DNA of 14,648 nt, taken from assembly GCA_044225415.1 (NCBI GenBank), contig JBGAIO010000068.1:1-14648 (forward strand), given 5' to 3'. This DNA comes from JALORV01 sp044225415 (GTDB taxonomy: Bacteria; Pseudomonadota; Gammaproteobacteria; Burkholderiales; Burkholderiaceae_F). A program made the position numbers and the translations under genes. This document shows positions 1 through 6,922 of this stretch, one piece after another. The number at the start of each line of letters is the position of its first letter. Within the stretch, counting starts at the first letter, position 1. The notes below the pieces were generated by a model. That model was not told the DNA's origin, searched no databases, and saw only the letters and a program-made list of their open reading frames with translations.

Positions 1-449
1 TCTAGCGCGATGTCCTGCGTCGCCGATGCGAAGGCGACCACCAGGGCGGCGACGGTCAGTGCGCGCAGCCCGCCGGCGGGATCGGCGAGCGCCATCGCCA
101 CCAGTCCTGCGATGACGACGAACTGTGCGAGCAGCAGCCAGGCGCGGCGGCGGCCGAGCGCGCGCGTCAGCCACGGCAGCGGCAGCCGATCGACCAGCGG
201 TGCCCACGCCCATTTGAAGCCGTAGGCAAGCCCGACCCATGACAGGTAACCGATGGTGGTGCGGTCGATGCCGGCCTCGCGCAGGCGGAAGGCCAGCGTG
301 CCCAGCACCAGCAGCAGCGGCAGGCCCGCGGCGAAGCCCAGGAAGAACATGCGCAGCGCCGCGGGCTCTGCATAGACGCGCGCGACCTCGCGCCACGGGC
401 GGCGCGGCCGCGCCTCGCTCGCGGGCGCGTCAGGCGGCAGCTGTGCCAC
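1..449 (-). CDS. ampG: AmpG-like muropeptide MFS permease, 3' part outside window
   Basis: This is an inner-membrane major facilitator permease of the AmpG type. In the known family, AmpG imports anhydro-muropeptides for cell-wall recycling and so feeds AmpR/AmpC signalling where those exist. The reverse-strand frame reads an N-terminal stretch with FFLGFAAGLPLLLVLGTLAF, then REAGIDRTTIGYLSWVGLAY, FKWAWAPLVDRLPLPWLTR, GRRRAWLLLAQ and finally FASATQDIALD at the window edge. This matches the first third of AmpG, including the loop arginines (GRRR) and the SATQDI motif. About 149 codons are visible. The start is uncertain: GTG at 449-447 or GTG at 464-462. Both overlap the 3' end of the TAXI gene (stop at 432-430), which implies translational coupling in one operon. 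No good Shine-Dalgarno sequence is seen. The AmpG assignment is strong; the actual substrate is inferred. Confidence 0.85.
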   Translation of the reverse strand, partial: MAQLPPDAPASEARPRRPWREVARVYAEPAALRMFFLGFAAGLPLLLVLGTLAFRLREAGIDRTTIGYLSWVGLAYGFKWAWAPLVDRLPLPWLTRALGRRRAWLLLAQFVVIAGLVAMALADPAGGLRALTVAALVVAFASATQDIAL

Positions 450-1767
450 CTTCGCCGCGCGCACCAAGCAGCTGGCGCACGTAGGCGGCATGCGTGCGCA
501 GCGTGTAGAGCTGCGCGAGGTAGCTCTTCGGCACCTTCAGCAGGTTCAGGCGCCGGTCGACCTCGTTGATGCGTTCCATCAGCGCGGCATGATCGGCATC
601 CGCGTCGGCCGCCTCGTGCTCGATGCGATTGAGCTCCGAATACCACCGGTCCAGCTTGTTGTTGATGTGCCAGGCGTAGAGCTTCGGCAGGTACGCAAAG
701 GCCGGAATCGCAATCGCAAGCAGCGGCACGAGGATGAACAGCACGCGCTCCGCCCACACCGCGATCCAGAACGGCAGCACACGTCGCAGCAGCGACGGCC
801 GTTCCTTGTAGAAACGGTCGGCGTCGGTGGCGAGCGGCAGCTCGATGTCCTTCGGCGACGGGAACTGCCCCGCACCATGCAGCAGCGTCGGCCCGCCGTG
901 CACCTCGCGCACCGCCTGCAGCAGCAGCTCGATGGCCACGGGGTGCAGGTCGTCACGTGCGACAAGGTTGGCGGTGAGCGCGATCATCGTCAGCCGCTCG
1001 GCGGGAATGCCCGCCGCGAGGTCCACCACGCCTTCGGGCAGCTCGAGCTTGTGCAGTTGGGGCAGGCGCCTGACGTAGGCATCAGCGCGCGTCATGTTCA
1101 TCACGCGCACTCCCGGTGCGCGCAGCAGCTTCTGCACCGCCGGCCCGTCGATGGCCGAGACGAAGAGCGCCGCATCGATGCTTCCGTCGATCAGCGCGTC
1201 GGCTGCGGCGAGGCCGCCCAGATCGACCAGTGTGGTCGGCGCTTCGGCCAGCGCGTTGTCGCGTGTCACGGCCTTGCCTAGCGCCTGCGTGCCCGAACCG
1301 GGCGCACCGATCGCGATGCGCTGTCCGCGCAGCAGCGCGATGTTGTCGATGGCGGCCTTGCCCCGATAGAACAGCCAGATTGGTTCGTAGAACGCGCTGC
1401 CGAGCGTCATCAGGTGATCCTCGTCGCCGGGCTGCACGAGACCACCCTGCACCAGCGCGACCTGCACGCCGCCTTCTCCGCTGCGCAGCCGCTCGAGGTT
1501 CTGCTGGGCGCCCGATGACGGTCGCAGCACCAGTTCGAGCCCGCGTTCGGCCATCTCCTGCTTGTAGCGCAGTGCGTAGGCGTGATACGCGCCGTCTTCG
1601 GCGCCGGTGCTCATCACCACCTGGCGTGGCGGCGCCGGCGGCGCGAACTTCGCCAGTATCCAGCCCAGCAGCGCGAGCAGCGCCAGCAGCGCGAGCGCGT
1701 ACCAGATCAGCGCACGGCCTTCGATGCGCTCGGGCAATCTTTCACGGAGGAATGCGGGACTCTTCAT
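430..1767 (-). CDS. TAXI-family TRAP transporter substrate-binding protein, membrane anchored
   Basis: The 445-residue product resembles TAXI-type solute receptors of TRAP transporters, which bind small anions or acids outside the inner membrane. It has an N-terminal hydrophobic anchor at about residues 19-40. A periplasmic domain opens with VVMSTGAEDGAYHAYALRYK and contains RPSSGAQQNLERLRSGE, the LFYRG strand and the ligand-loop signature RIAIGAPGSGTQALGKAV. A second hydrophobic segment lies at about 335-360. It is followed by a charged helical tail of about 85 residues that should be cytoplasmic. Classical periplasmic receptors lack this second membrane segment and tail. No TRAP membrane subunit (DctQ/DctM) is in the window. 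The gene starts 13 nt after xth and overlaps the AmpG-like gene. The family call is good; the ligand and any partner permease are unknown. Confidence 0.82.
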   Translation of the reverse strand: MKSPAFLRERLPERIEGRALIWYALALLALLALLGWILAKFAPPAPPRQVVMSTGAEDGAYHAYALRYKQEMAERGLELVLRPSSGAQQNLERLRSGEGGVQVALVQGGLVQPGDEDHLMTLGSAFYEPIWLFYRGKAAIDNIALLRGQRIAIGAPGSGTQALGKAVTRDNALAEAPTTLVDLGGLAAADALIDGSIDAALFVSAIDGPAVQKLLRAPGVRVMNMTRADAYVRRLPQLHKLELPEGVVDLAAGIPAERLTMIALTANLVARDDLHPVAIELLLQAVREVHGGPTLLHGAGQFPSPKDIELPLATDADRFYKERPSLLRRVLPFWIAVWAERVLFILVPLLAIAIPAFAYLPKLYAWHINNKLDRWYSELNRIEHEAADADADHAALMERINEVDRRLNLLKVPKSYLAQLYTLRTHAAYVRQLLGARGEGGTAAA

Positions 1768-1780
1768 CGATGGGTCGCCG

Positions 1781-2551
1781 CTACAGCCGGCCCGTGTAGT
1801 CGATCAGCAGCGGCGCGTGATCGGAGTAGCGCTGCGCCGTGTAGATCTCGGCGCGCCGGGCGCGCGCCGCCAGGCCCGGCGTGGCGATCTGGTAGTCGAT
1901 GCGCCAGCCAACGTTCTTCGCGCGCGCCTGGCCGCGATTGCTCCACCACGTGTACTGGTCGGGCCGATCGTCCAGCCGCCGGAACACGTCGACCCAGCCG
2001 CGCTCGAACTGCGTGGTGAGCCACGCGCGTTCCTCGGGCAGGAAGCCCGAGTTCTTCTGGTTGCCGCGCCAGTTGCGGATGTCGATTTCCTTGTGGGCGA
2101 TGTTGACGTCGCCGCAGAAGACGATCTCGCGGCCGGAGGCCTGCAGCTTCTTCAGATGCCGCGCGAACTGGTCGAGGAAGCGGTACTTGGCCGCCTGGCG
2201 CTCCTCGCCCGAAGAGCCCGACGGGAAGTACACCGAGATCGCGGTGAAGTCCTTGAACTCGGCTTCGACGTAGCGGCCTTCGGCGTCGAACTCGCGCGAG
2301 CCGAAGCCCAGGCGCACCGACTTCGGCTTCTTCGCCGACAGCAGCGCGGCACCGGAATAGCCGCGCCGCTGCGCGCAGTGATAGTGGAAGTGCAGCTTGC
2401 CGCTGCCGGTCAGCGCTTCGGGAATCGCATCGGCGTCGCAACGCACTTCCTGCAGGCAGACGATGTCGGCATTGGTCTGCTGCAGCCAGGGAATGAGCCC
2501 CTTGGCCGTGGCCGAGCGGATGCCGTTGACATTGACGGTGGCAATTCGCAT
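1781..2551 (-). CDS. xth: Exodeoxyribonuclease III (AP endonuclease)
   Basis: This Mg2+-dependent 3'-5' exonuclease and AP endonuclease of the EEP superfamily acts in base-excision repair in the cytoplasm. The product is 256 residues, normal for the family. Expected active-site elements are present in order: VNVNGIRSA (6-14), LQE with catalytic Glu35, VYFPSG with Tyr108, GDVNIAH with Asp148 and Asn150, GWRIDYQ with Asp219, and the terminal SDHAPLL with Asp244 and His245. The start ATG is preceded by a GAAG-like site about ten bases upstream. It is the first gene of a minus-strand operon with the TAXI and AmpG-like genes and diverges from pyrE across 108 nt. The xth/pyrE arrangement is, from memory, common in Betaproteobacteria. 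Confidence 0.96.
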   Translation of the reverse strand: MRIATVNVNGIRSATAKGLIPWLQQTNADIVCLQEVRCDADAIPEALTGSGKLHFHYHCAQRRGYSGAALLSAKKPKSVRLGFGSREFDAEGRYVEAEFKDFTAISVYFPSGSSGEERQAAKYRFLDQFARHLKKLQASGREIVFCGDVNIAHKEIDIRNWRGNQKNSGFLPEERAWLTTQFERGWVDVFRRLDDRPDQYTWWSNRGQARAKNVGWRIDYQIATPGLAARARRAEIYTAQRYSDHAPLLIDYTGRL

Positions 2552-2659
2552 GCTTGTCGATCTTCAGGGCTGGGCGGGTTTAGGCGGCATTTTCCATGCT
2601 TTTGCGGTTCGCACTGCGGCACAATTGCGAAGATTGAATCATCGCGGCGGGGAGCGGCA
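2552..2659. promoter_or_regulatory. Divergent intergenic region xth / pyrE
   Basis: These 108 nt separate the divergent xth and pyrE starts, so both promoters are expected here. The stretch is more AT-rich than the surrounding genes (for example around 2579-2600 and 2620-2640). I could not assign a convincing -35/-10 pair with normal spacing on either strand. No hairpin plus U-tract attenuator of the enterobacterial pyrE type is visible. The role is inferred from gene layout only. Confidence 0.4.
2649..2654 (+). promoter_or_regulatory. Ribosome binding site that fixes the pyrE GTG start
   Basis: GGGGAG lies five bases upstream of GTG at 2660-2662. The open frame runs on upstream for about 1 kb antisense to xth, so the start cannot be taken from ORF length. 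This site, together with the position of the first family-conserved residues (QQFIEFALQTGVL), decides it. Confidence 0.75.
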
Positions 2660-3331
2660 GTGCTGCGCCAGCAGTTCATCGAGTTTGCGTTGCAGACCGG
2701 CGTGTTGCGTTTCGGGGAATTCCGGACCAAGGCCGGTCGGTTGTCACCGTATTTCTTCAACGCCGGGCTGTTCAATCGCGGCGCGTTGCTCGCGCGCCTG
2801 GCGCGTTTCTACGCGCAGACGCTGCTGGCGGCGCGCGATGCCGGCCAGGTGCGTTTCGACATGCTGTTCGGCCCGGCCTACAAGGGCATCCCGCTCGCCT
2901 GCGCCACCGCGATGGCGATGGCCGATCTGGGTTCGGACTATCCCTTCGCGTTCAATCGCAAGGAAGCAAAGGACCACGGCGAGGGCGGCGTGATCGTCGG
3001 CAGTACGCTCGCGGGCCGGGCGATGATCGTCGACGACGTCATCACCGACGGCGCGGCCAAGCGCGAGTCGGTGCAACTCATCCGTTCGCTGGGCGCGGAG
3101 CCGGCCGGCGTCATCATCGCGCTCGACCGCATGGAGCGCACCGGCACGGAAGACGCGCTGTCGGAGCTGTCGGCCGTGCAGGCCTTCGAACAGGACATGG
3201 GCGTGCCGGTGCTGGCCATCGCCACGCTCGACGACGTGCTCGCCTACCTGGCCGGCCCGTCACGGGAGGCGCACGCGATGCGCACGCACATCCCGGCGAT
3301 CGAGCGCTATCGGGAGCGCTATGGCGCCTGA
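2660..3331 (+). CDS. pyrE: Orotate phosphoribosyltransferase
   Basis: PyrE converts orotate plus PRPP to orotidine 5'-phosphate in de novo pyrimidine synthesis, as a cytoplasmic dimer. The 223-residue product has the usual length. It shows the N-terminal segment FRTKAGRLSPYFFNAGLF (21-38), the FGPAYKGIPLA loop (70-80), the flexible catalytic loop RKEAKDHGEGG (100-110) and the PRPP-binding motif MIVDDVITDGAA (122-133). The start is GTG at 2660, chosen from its strong Shine-Dalgarno sequence. The last codons overlap the start of the DUF4124 gene by 11 nt, so the two are probably translationally coupled. Confidence 0.97.
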   Translation: MLRQQFIEFALQTGVLRFGEFRTKAGRLSPYFFNAGLFNRGALLARLARFYAQTLLAARDAGQVRFDMLFGPAYKGIPLACATAMAMADLGSDYPFAFNRKEAKDHGEGGVIVGSTLAGRAMIVDDVITDGAAKRESVQLIRSLGAEPAGVIIALDRMERTGTEDALSELSAVQAFEQDMGVPVLAIATLDDVLAYLAGPSREAHAMRTHIPAIERYRERYGA

Positions 3332-4028
3332 TCACCGCCTGCGGGCCGGCGGCATCGCGTTGCTGGCGTTCCTTGCGACTCCTGCAGGGGCGCAGGCGCC
3401 CGCGCCCGCGGCCGGCAGCATCTTCACCTGCGTGGCCAACGGCAGGACCTACAGCGGCGACCGTCCACCGCCGGAATGCGTGAACAGCGACATGCGCGAG
3501 CTCAATCGCGACGGCTCGCTGCGGCGCGTGATCCCGCGGCCGCTGACGGTCGATGAGCAGCGCGCCCGCGCGCTGGAGGCCAAGAAGCGCATCGAAGCCG
3601 AGGAACTGCAACTGGCCCAGCGCCGCCGCGACCGATCGCTGCTCGAAGCCTATGCCAACGAGGGCGAGATCGAGGCTGCGCGGAAGAAATCCTTGGAAAG
3701 CGCGGAGCAGATCGTCAAGCGTTCGCAGGAACGCGCAGCCAGCCTGGCGCAGGACAAGAAGCGACTGCAGGACGAGGCCGAGTTCTACAAGAAGCGCGAT
3801 CAGCCGGAGAGCCTGAAGCGGGCGTTCACGCTGAACGAGCAGGCGTCGGGCACGGAGCAACGTATCCTGGCCGAGGCCAACGCGGAGATCACGCGCATCA
3901 ACGAACGCTTCGACGACGAGAAGAAGCGCTACAAGGAACTGCTGGCGGGCGGCGCGCGGCCGGTGCAGCGCAACCCCGAGCCGGATATCCTGCTGGATCC
4001 GCGCTTCAAGGACGCTTCCACGCGGTAG
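3321..4028 (+). CDS. Exported DUF4124-type protein with long coiled coil
   Basis: This 235-residue protein has a predicted signal peptide (residues 1 to about 25, ending near AGAQA), so it should be periplasmic. Next comes a short DUF4124-like module: SIFTCVANGRTYSGDRPPPE, with Cys37 and Cys53 placed as in that family (an 'F.C....G...Y.D.P...C' pattern). The rest, about residues 75-215, is rich in Glu, Lys, Arg and Ala with heptad-like spacing, so a long coiled coil is likely. GGGAG sits four bases before the ATG, inside the pyrE 3' end. The function of DUF4124 proteins is not established; they are frequent exported proteins in Beta- and Gammaproteobacteria. The overlap with pyrE says co-expression, not necessarily shared function. 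Confidence 0.82.
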   Translation: MAPDHRLRAGGIALLAFLATPAGAQAPAPAAGSIFTCVANGRTYSGDRPPPECVNSDMRELNRDGSLRRVIPRPLTVDEQRARALEAKKRIEAEELQLAQRRRDRSLLEAYANEGEIEAARKKSLESAEQIVKRSQERAASLAQDKKRLQDEAEFYKKRDQPESLKRAFTLNEQASGTEQRILAEANAEITRINERFDDEKKRYKELLAGGARPVQRNPEPDILLDPRFKDASTR

Positions 4029-4046
4029 TGTCCGGATTCATTCCGA

Positions 4047-4517
4047 ATGAACACCCTTCGCATCCTTGCCATGGCCGCCGCGGCGGCACTGCTGCCCTGC
4101 ATCGGCCACGCGCAGGCGCCGCAGGGTGGGCTCTACATCGCGGGCGCCGCCGGCTTCACGTTCAATGAAGCGGCGAAGCAGGCGCTGGCGGCGAACCCCA
4201 AAGGGCATCGCTTCTTCCTGCTGGTCGTGCCGCCGCAGACCAATGCGCTGCGCAGCGATGCGCCGCCCAACCTGGCCGCGGTGCGTGAGCGCGTGCAGAC
4301 GGCGGGCGGCGTGATCTACGTGTGCCGGCGTGATGTCGACAATGGCCGCATCGATCCGGCCACCCTCGCGCCGGGCATCGTCGCCGTGCGCGGCTGGGGA
4401 CCGAAGGGCGCGAACGACCTGCCGCCGGGCGAGCGCTATTTCGCCGGCGAGGATCGGCTCGTCCTGCCGAAATCGAACGAATCATTGCGGCGACTCCGGG
4501 CCACCTGCGCGAGCTGA
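4047..4517 (+). CDS. Small exported protein, possibly DsrE-like
   Basis: The 156-residue product has a clear signal peptide (positive N-terminus, alanine-rich core, cleavage near GHAQA at 20-24). The mature part contains RFFLLVVPP (55-63), then AGGVIYVCRRDVDNGRID with Cys93 and PATLAPGIVAVRGWGP. The order strand, helix, 'GV.I.VC', 'gi....L.PG..vV' resembles the DsrE/DsrF-like fold, where the cysteine lies after the strand. That is inference from pattern only, and the protein is best called hypothetical. It follows the DUF4124 gene after 18 nt without a visible Shine-Dalgarno sequence and appears to be the last gene of the pyrE operon. Confidence 0.65.
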   Translation: MNTLRILAMAAAAALLPCIGHAQAPQGGLYIAGAAGFTFNEAAKQALAANPKGHRFFLLVVPPQTNALRSDAPPNLAAVRERVQTAGGVIYVCRRDVDNGRIDPATLAPGIVAVRGWGPKGANDLPPGERYFAGEDRLVLPKSNESLRRLRATCAS

Positions 4518-4528
4518 ACGGCTGACCA

Positions 4529-4554
4529 TGGATCTCCGCGTTCGCGGGGATCCA
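4529..4554. repeat. REP-like palindrome between convergent genes
   Basis: The 12-bp arms TGGATCTCCGCG and CGCGGGGATCCA pair with a single G-T wobble around a two-base centre. It lies in the 59-nt gap between the pyrE operon and the convergent prolyl oligopeptidase gene. The GGATC outer part and CGCG core resemble the GGGATCC/CCGGC hairpins at 6839-6910, so it looks like a member or relative of that REP-like family. It may also block transcription from both sides, although no T-run follows. Confidence 0.7.
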
Positions 4555-4576
4555 CATTGACGTTTCCCGCGCGGCG

Positions 4577-6784
4577 CTACTTCGCTGCCGCCGGCTGAAA
4601 CTCCGGCACGCCGAACTGCCACAGGAAGAACGCGTAGATGTCGGCCGTGCGCAGCTGCGTCTGCGCGCGCGTCGCGCCGCTGCCGTGGCCCGACTCGTAG
4701 TCGAGCCGCATCAGCACCGCCGGCGCGTCCTTCCGCTGCGCATTGATCGCGCCGAGCTTCGAGGCGAACTTCGCCGACTGCCACACGTCCACGCGCGTGT
4801 CGTTGACGCCATGCGCGAGCATCACGGCCGGATAGCGCGTGCCCTCGCGCAGGTGGTGATAGCTGCTCATCGCCAGCAGTGCGCGGAACTCGTCTTCCTT
4901 CTTCACCGTGCCGTACTCGGGAATGTTCGCAACGCCGTTGGCGCGAGCCTCCGAACGCACGGTGTCGAGCACGGGCACCGACGGCACCGCGGCGGCGAAC
5001 AGGTCGGGACGTTCCGTGATCGCGCGGCCGACCAGGATGCCGCCCGCGCTGCCGCCGTAGATGCCCAGCCGCGACGGCGTCGTGTAGCCGTTGGCCACCA
5101 GCCACTCGCCGGCGGCGATCGCGTCCTTCCACGTATTGGGCTTGGTCGTCTTGTGGCCGGCGCTGTGCCAGCCTTCGCCGTAGGCGCCGCCGCCGCGCAC
5201 ATGCGCGATCGCGTAGACCCCGCCGCGCTCCAGCCATGCCAGCACGCGCGGGCTGAACGAGGGGTCCTCGGTGATGCCATAAGCGCCGTAGCCGTAGAGG
5301 ATCGTCGGATTGCGGCCGTCGAGCGGGGCCCCTTCGCGCGACAGGATGGTCAGCGGTACCTCGGTGCCGTCGTGGCTGCGCACGTGCACCTCGCGCACCG
5401 CAAGGCCGGGCGGCGCGTCGTAGGCGCCGGGCTTCACGAAGGCGAGCGGCGTCTGCTGCCGGCCCGCGGGCCGCGAAGCATCGATCAGCCAGGGCTTGCT
5501 CGCACGCACCCAACTGCCGAGCGACGCGACCACGCCGGGAAAGTCCGTTGACGCATCGATGACGCTGACATTGCCGGTGATGGGCAGCGCCACGGGCTGC
5601 AGGCCCCTGGCTCCATCGGCATCGAGCCGCGCCAGCGACAGCGCCACGCCGTCGCGCTGCGTGACGTACACGCCGTCGCGAGCGGCGCTCAGGCTGACGA
5701 TGACCGAACGACTCTCCGGAACGACGACCTCGGCCTTCGCGATGTCGGGACTGGCGAGCGGCAGGCGCAGCACGCGGTAGCGCGGCGCGTCCTTTGCCGA
5801 GCGCAGGTAGATCCAGCCGTCGCGGATCTCGGCTTCGGCCACGCGGTCGCTCGCGTCCACCACCTTGCGCCACTTCGCCTCTCCGCGCATCGCCGCGTCG
5901 AGATCGGCGAGGTACAGCAGGCGGTTGCGGTCGACGCCCAGATTGACCAGCGCAGCGACGAGCTTTGTACCGGCAAGCGGAACGACCGTGCCCGACGCGT
6001 AGCCGGGCAGTGCGAGCTCGGGGTCATGGCTGACGCTGAACACGACGCGGTCGGCGCCCGAGTCGATGGCACGGAAGCGCCGCTGCGAGTCCTGGAAGCG
6101 CTCGGTCGGCGGCAGCTTGTCCCAGCCTTCGCGCAGCCGCGAATAGAAGAAACCGCTGCCGTCCTCCAGCCATGCGGCGCCGCCGAAGCGGATGCGGTCG
6201 ATGGGCTCGATCAGCGGCTTGCCGCTGGCGACGTCGATGACATGCAGCAGCCCGATCTCGCCGCCGCCCACCTGGATCGAATAGGCGAGACGCCGGCCGT
6301 CCTTCGACGGCTGGAAGTCCTGGATCGCATGCGGGCGGCCGGCGGCCTTGCTGAGCGTCTCGGGGTCGACGAGTACGCGCTCCGCACCGTCGATGCCGTC
6401 GCGCAGCACCAGCTTGAACTGGTCCTCGCCGGGATTGCGGCGCAGGAAGAACCAGCGGTCGCCGTCCGCTCTGGCGATGCGGCCCGTGACGCCGGCGGCC
6501 GCGGCCTCGATCGCCTCGATGCGGGCCAGCAGCGCATTGCGGCCGGGGATCTTCGCGAGGATGGCGTCGGTGGCGGTCGCCTGCGCCTTCAGCCAGTCCT
6601 GCACCTGCGGCTGCTTCGTGTCCTCCAGGAAGCGATAGGGATCGGTGACTTCGACGCCCCAGTAGGTGTCGGTGACCGGCGCGGCCGGCAACGGTGGCGG
6701 CACGTCGACGCCGGCGAAGGTGGCGGCATGGGCGGTACCGAGGGTGGCGATGATGAATGAGGCAAAGATGCACAGTCGGTTCAC
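4577..6784 (-). CDS. Secreted prolyl oligopeptidase (S9A serine peptidase)
   Basis: This 735-residue enzyme cleaves short peptides after proline in the known family. A signal peptide (residues 1 to about 20, NRLCIFASFIIATLGTAHA) indicates export to the periplasm or beyond. The N-terminal signature YWGVEVTDPYRFLED (41-55) is followed by a seven-bladed propeller region (about 75-440) and an alpha/beta-hydrolase domain. That domain carries YGYGAYG (497-503), the nucleophile motif GGSAGG with Ser579, Asp662 in HGVNDTRV and His700 in ESGHGSG, so the catalytic triad is complete. Start is GTG at 6784, with GGGAG five bases upstream. An in-frame extension to 6865 would read through a REP hairpin and is rejected. 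The gene is downstream of gatB on the same strand but separated by the REP pair, so it is probably transcribed independently. Confidence 0.95.
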   Translation of the reverse strand: MNRLCIFASFIIATLGTAHAATFAGVDVPPPLPAAPVTDTYWGVEVTDPYRFLEDTKQPQVQDWLKAQATATDAILAKIPGRNALLARIEAIEAAAAGVTGRIARADGDRWFFLRRNPGEDQFKLVLRDGIDGAERVLVDPETLSKAAGRPHAIQDFQPSKDGRRLAYSIQVGGGEIGLLHVIDVASGKPLIEPIDRIRFGGAAWLEDGSGFFYSRLREGWDKLPPTERFQDSQRRFRAIDSGADRVVFSVSHDPELALPGYASGTVVPLAGTKLVAALVNLGVDRNRLLYLADLDAAMRGEAKWRKVVDASDRVAEAEIRDGWIYLRSAKDAPRYRVLRLPLASPDIAKAEVVVPESRSVIVSLSAARDGVYVTQRDGVALSLARLDADGARGLQPVALPITGNVSVIDASTDFPGVVASLGSWVRASKPWLIDASRPAGRQQTPLAFVKPGAYDAPPGLAVREVHVRSHDGTEVPLTILSREGAPLDGRNPTILYGYGAYGITEDPSFSPRVLAWLERGGVYAIAHVRGGGAYGEGWHSAGHKTTKPNTWKDAIAAGEWLVANGYTTPSRLGIYGGSAGGILVGRAITERPDLFAAAVPSVPVLDTVRSEARANGVANIPEYGTVKKEDEFRALLAMSSYHHLREGTRYPAVMLAHGVNDTRVDVWQSAKFASKLGAINAQRKDAPAVLMRLDYESGHGSGATRAQTQLRTADIYAFFLWQFGVPEFQPAAAK

Positions 6785-6789
6785 TAGGA

Positions 6790-6794
6790 CTCCC
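6790..6794 (-). promoter_or_regulatory. Ribosome binding site for the prolyl oligopeptidase GTG start
   Basis: GGGAG lies five bases upstream of GTG (6784-6782) and just precedes a good signal peptide. It decides against the longer in-frame ATG at 6865, which would encode a REP-derived N-terminus. Confidence 0.7.
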
Positions 6795-6838
6795 TGGGTG
6801 GATCGTTGCTTCCGCGGGGATGACAGCAGGCTACTTCC

Positions 6839-6910
6839 GTCATCCCGGCGAAGGCCGGGATCCAATTTGATGTTGCGCCGCCAATTGGGCCCCGGCCTTC
6901 GCCGGGGCGA
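6839..6910. repeat. Inverted pair of REP-like hairpins (BIME-type)
   Basis: Two copies of one element face each other in the gap between gatB and the prolyl oligopeptidase gene. Copy A has stem ATCCCGGC (6842-6849) / GCCGGGAT (6854-6861) with loop GAAG. Copy B has stem GCCCCGGC (6889-6896) / GCCGGGGC (6901-6908) with loop CTTC, the reverse complement of GAAG. The flanks are also mirrored (GTC before copy A and GAC after copy B; CCAATTTG after copy A and CCAATTGG before copy B). A degenerate half-copy with GGGGATGACAGC lies at about 6809-6828. Similar CCGGCGAAGGCCGGGATCC repeats are, from memory, abundant in high-GC Proteobacteria. The pair may stabilise or end the gatB transcript. Confidence 0.85.
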
Positions 6911-6922
6911 CGGCGGCGTGCC

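Noticed and set aside
430..757. 196-codon minus-strand frame (167-757) as a separate gene
   Set aside because: It overlaps both the TAXI gene and the AmpG-like gene in a third frame and is arginine/cysteine-rich shadow sequence.
1607..2659. N-terminal extension of pyrE to 574 codons
   Set aside because: The extra part is antisense to xth and has no family similarity. The GTG at 2660 has a strong ribosome binding site and gives the normal PyrE length.
2552..2659. Specific -35/-10 promoter calls for xth and pyrE
   Set aside because: The candidate hexamers (such as TTGCGG or TTGTGC with nearby A/T-rich boxes) had wrong spacing or poor -10 matches, so no exact promoter is claimed.
6785..6865. 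Longer start for the prolyl oligopeptidase at ATG 6865
   Set aside because: The added 27 residues are translated REP repeat and would bury the signal peptide. GTG 6784 has a good Shine-Dalgarno sequence.
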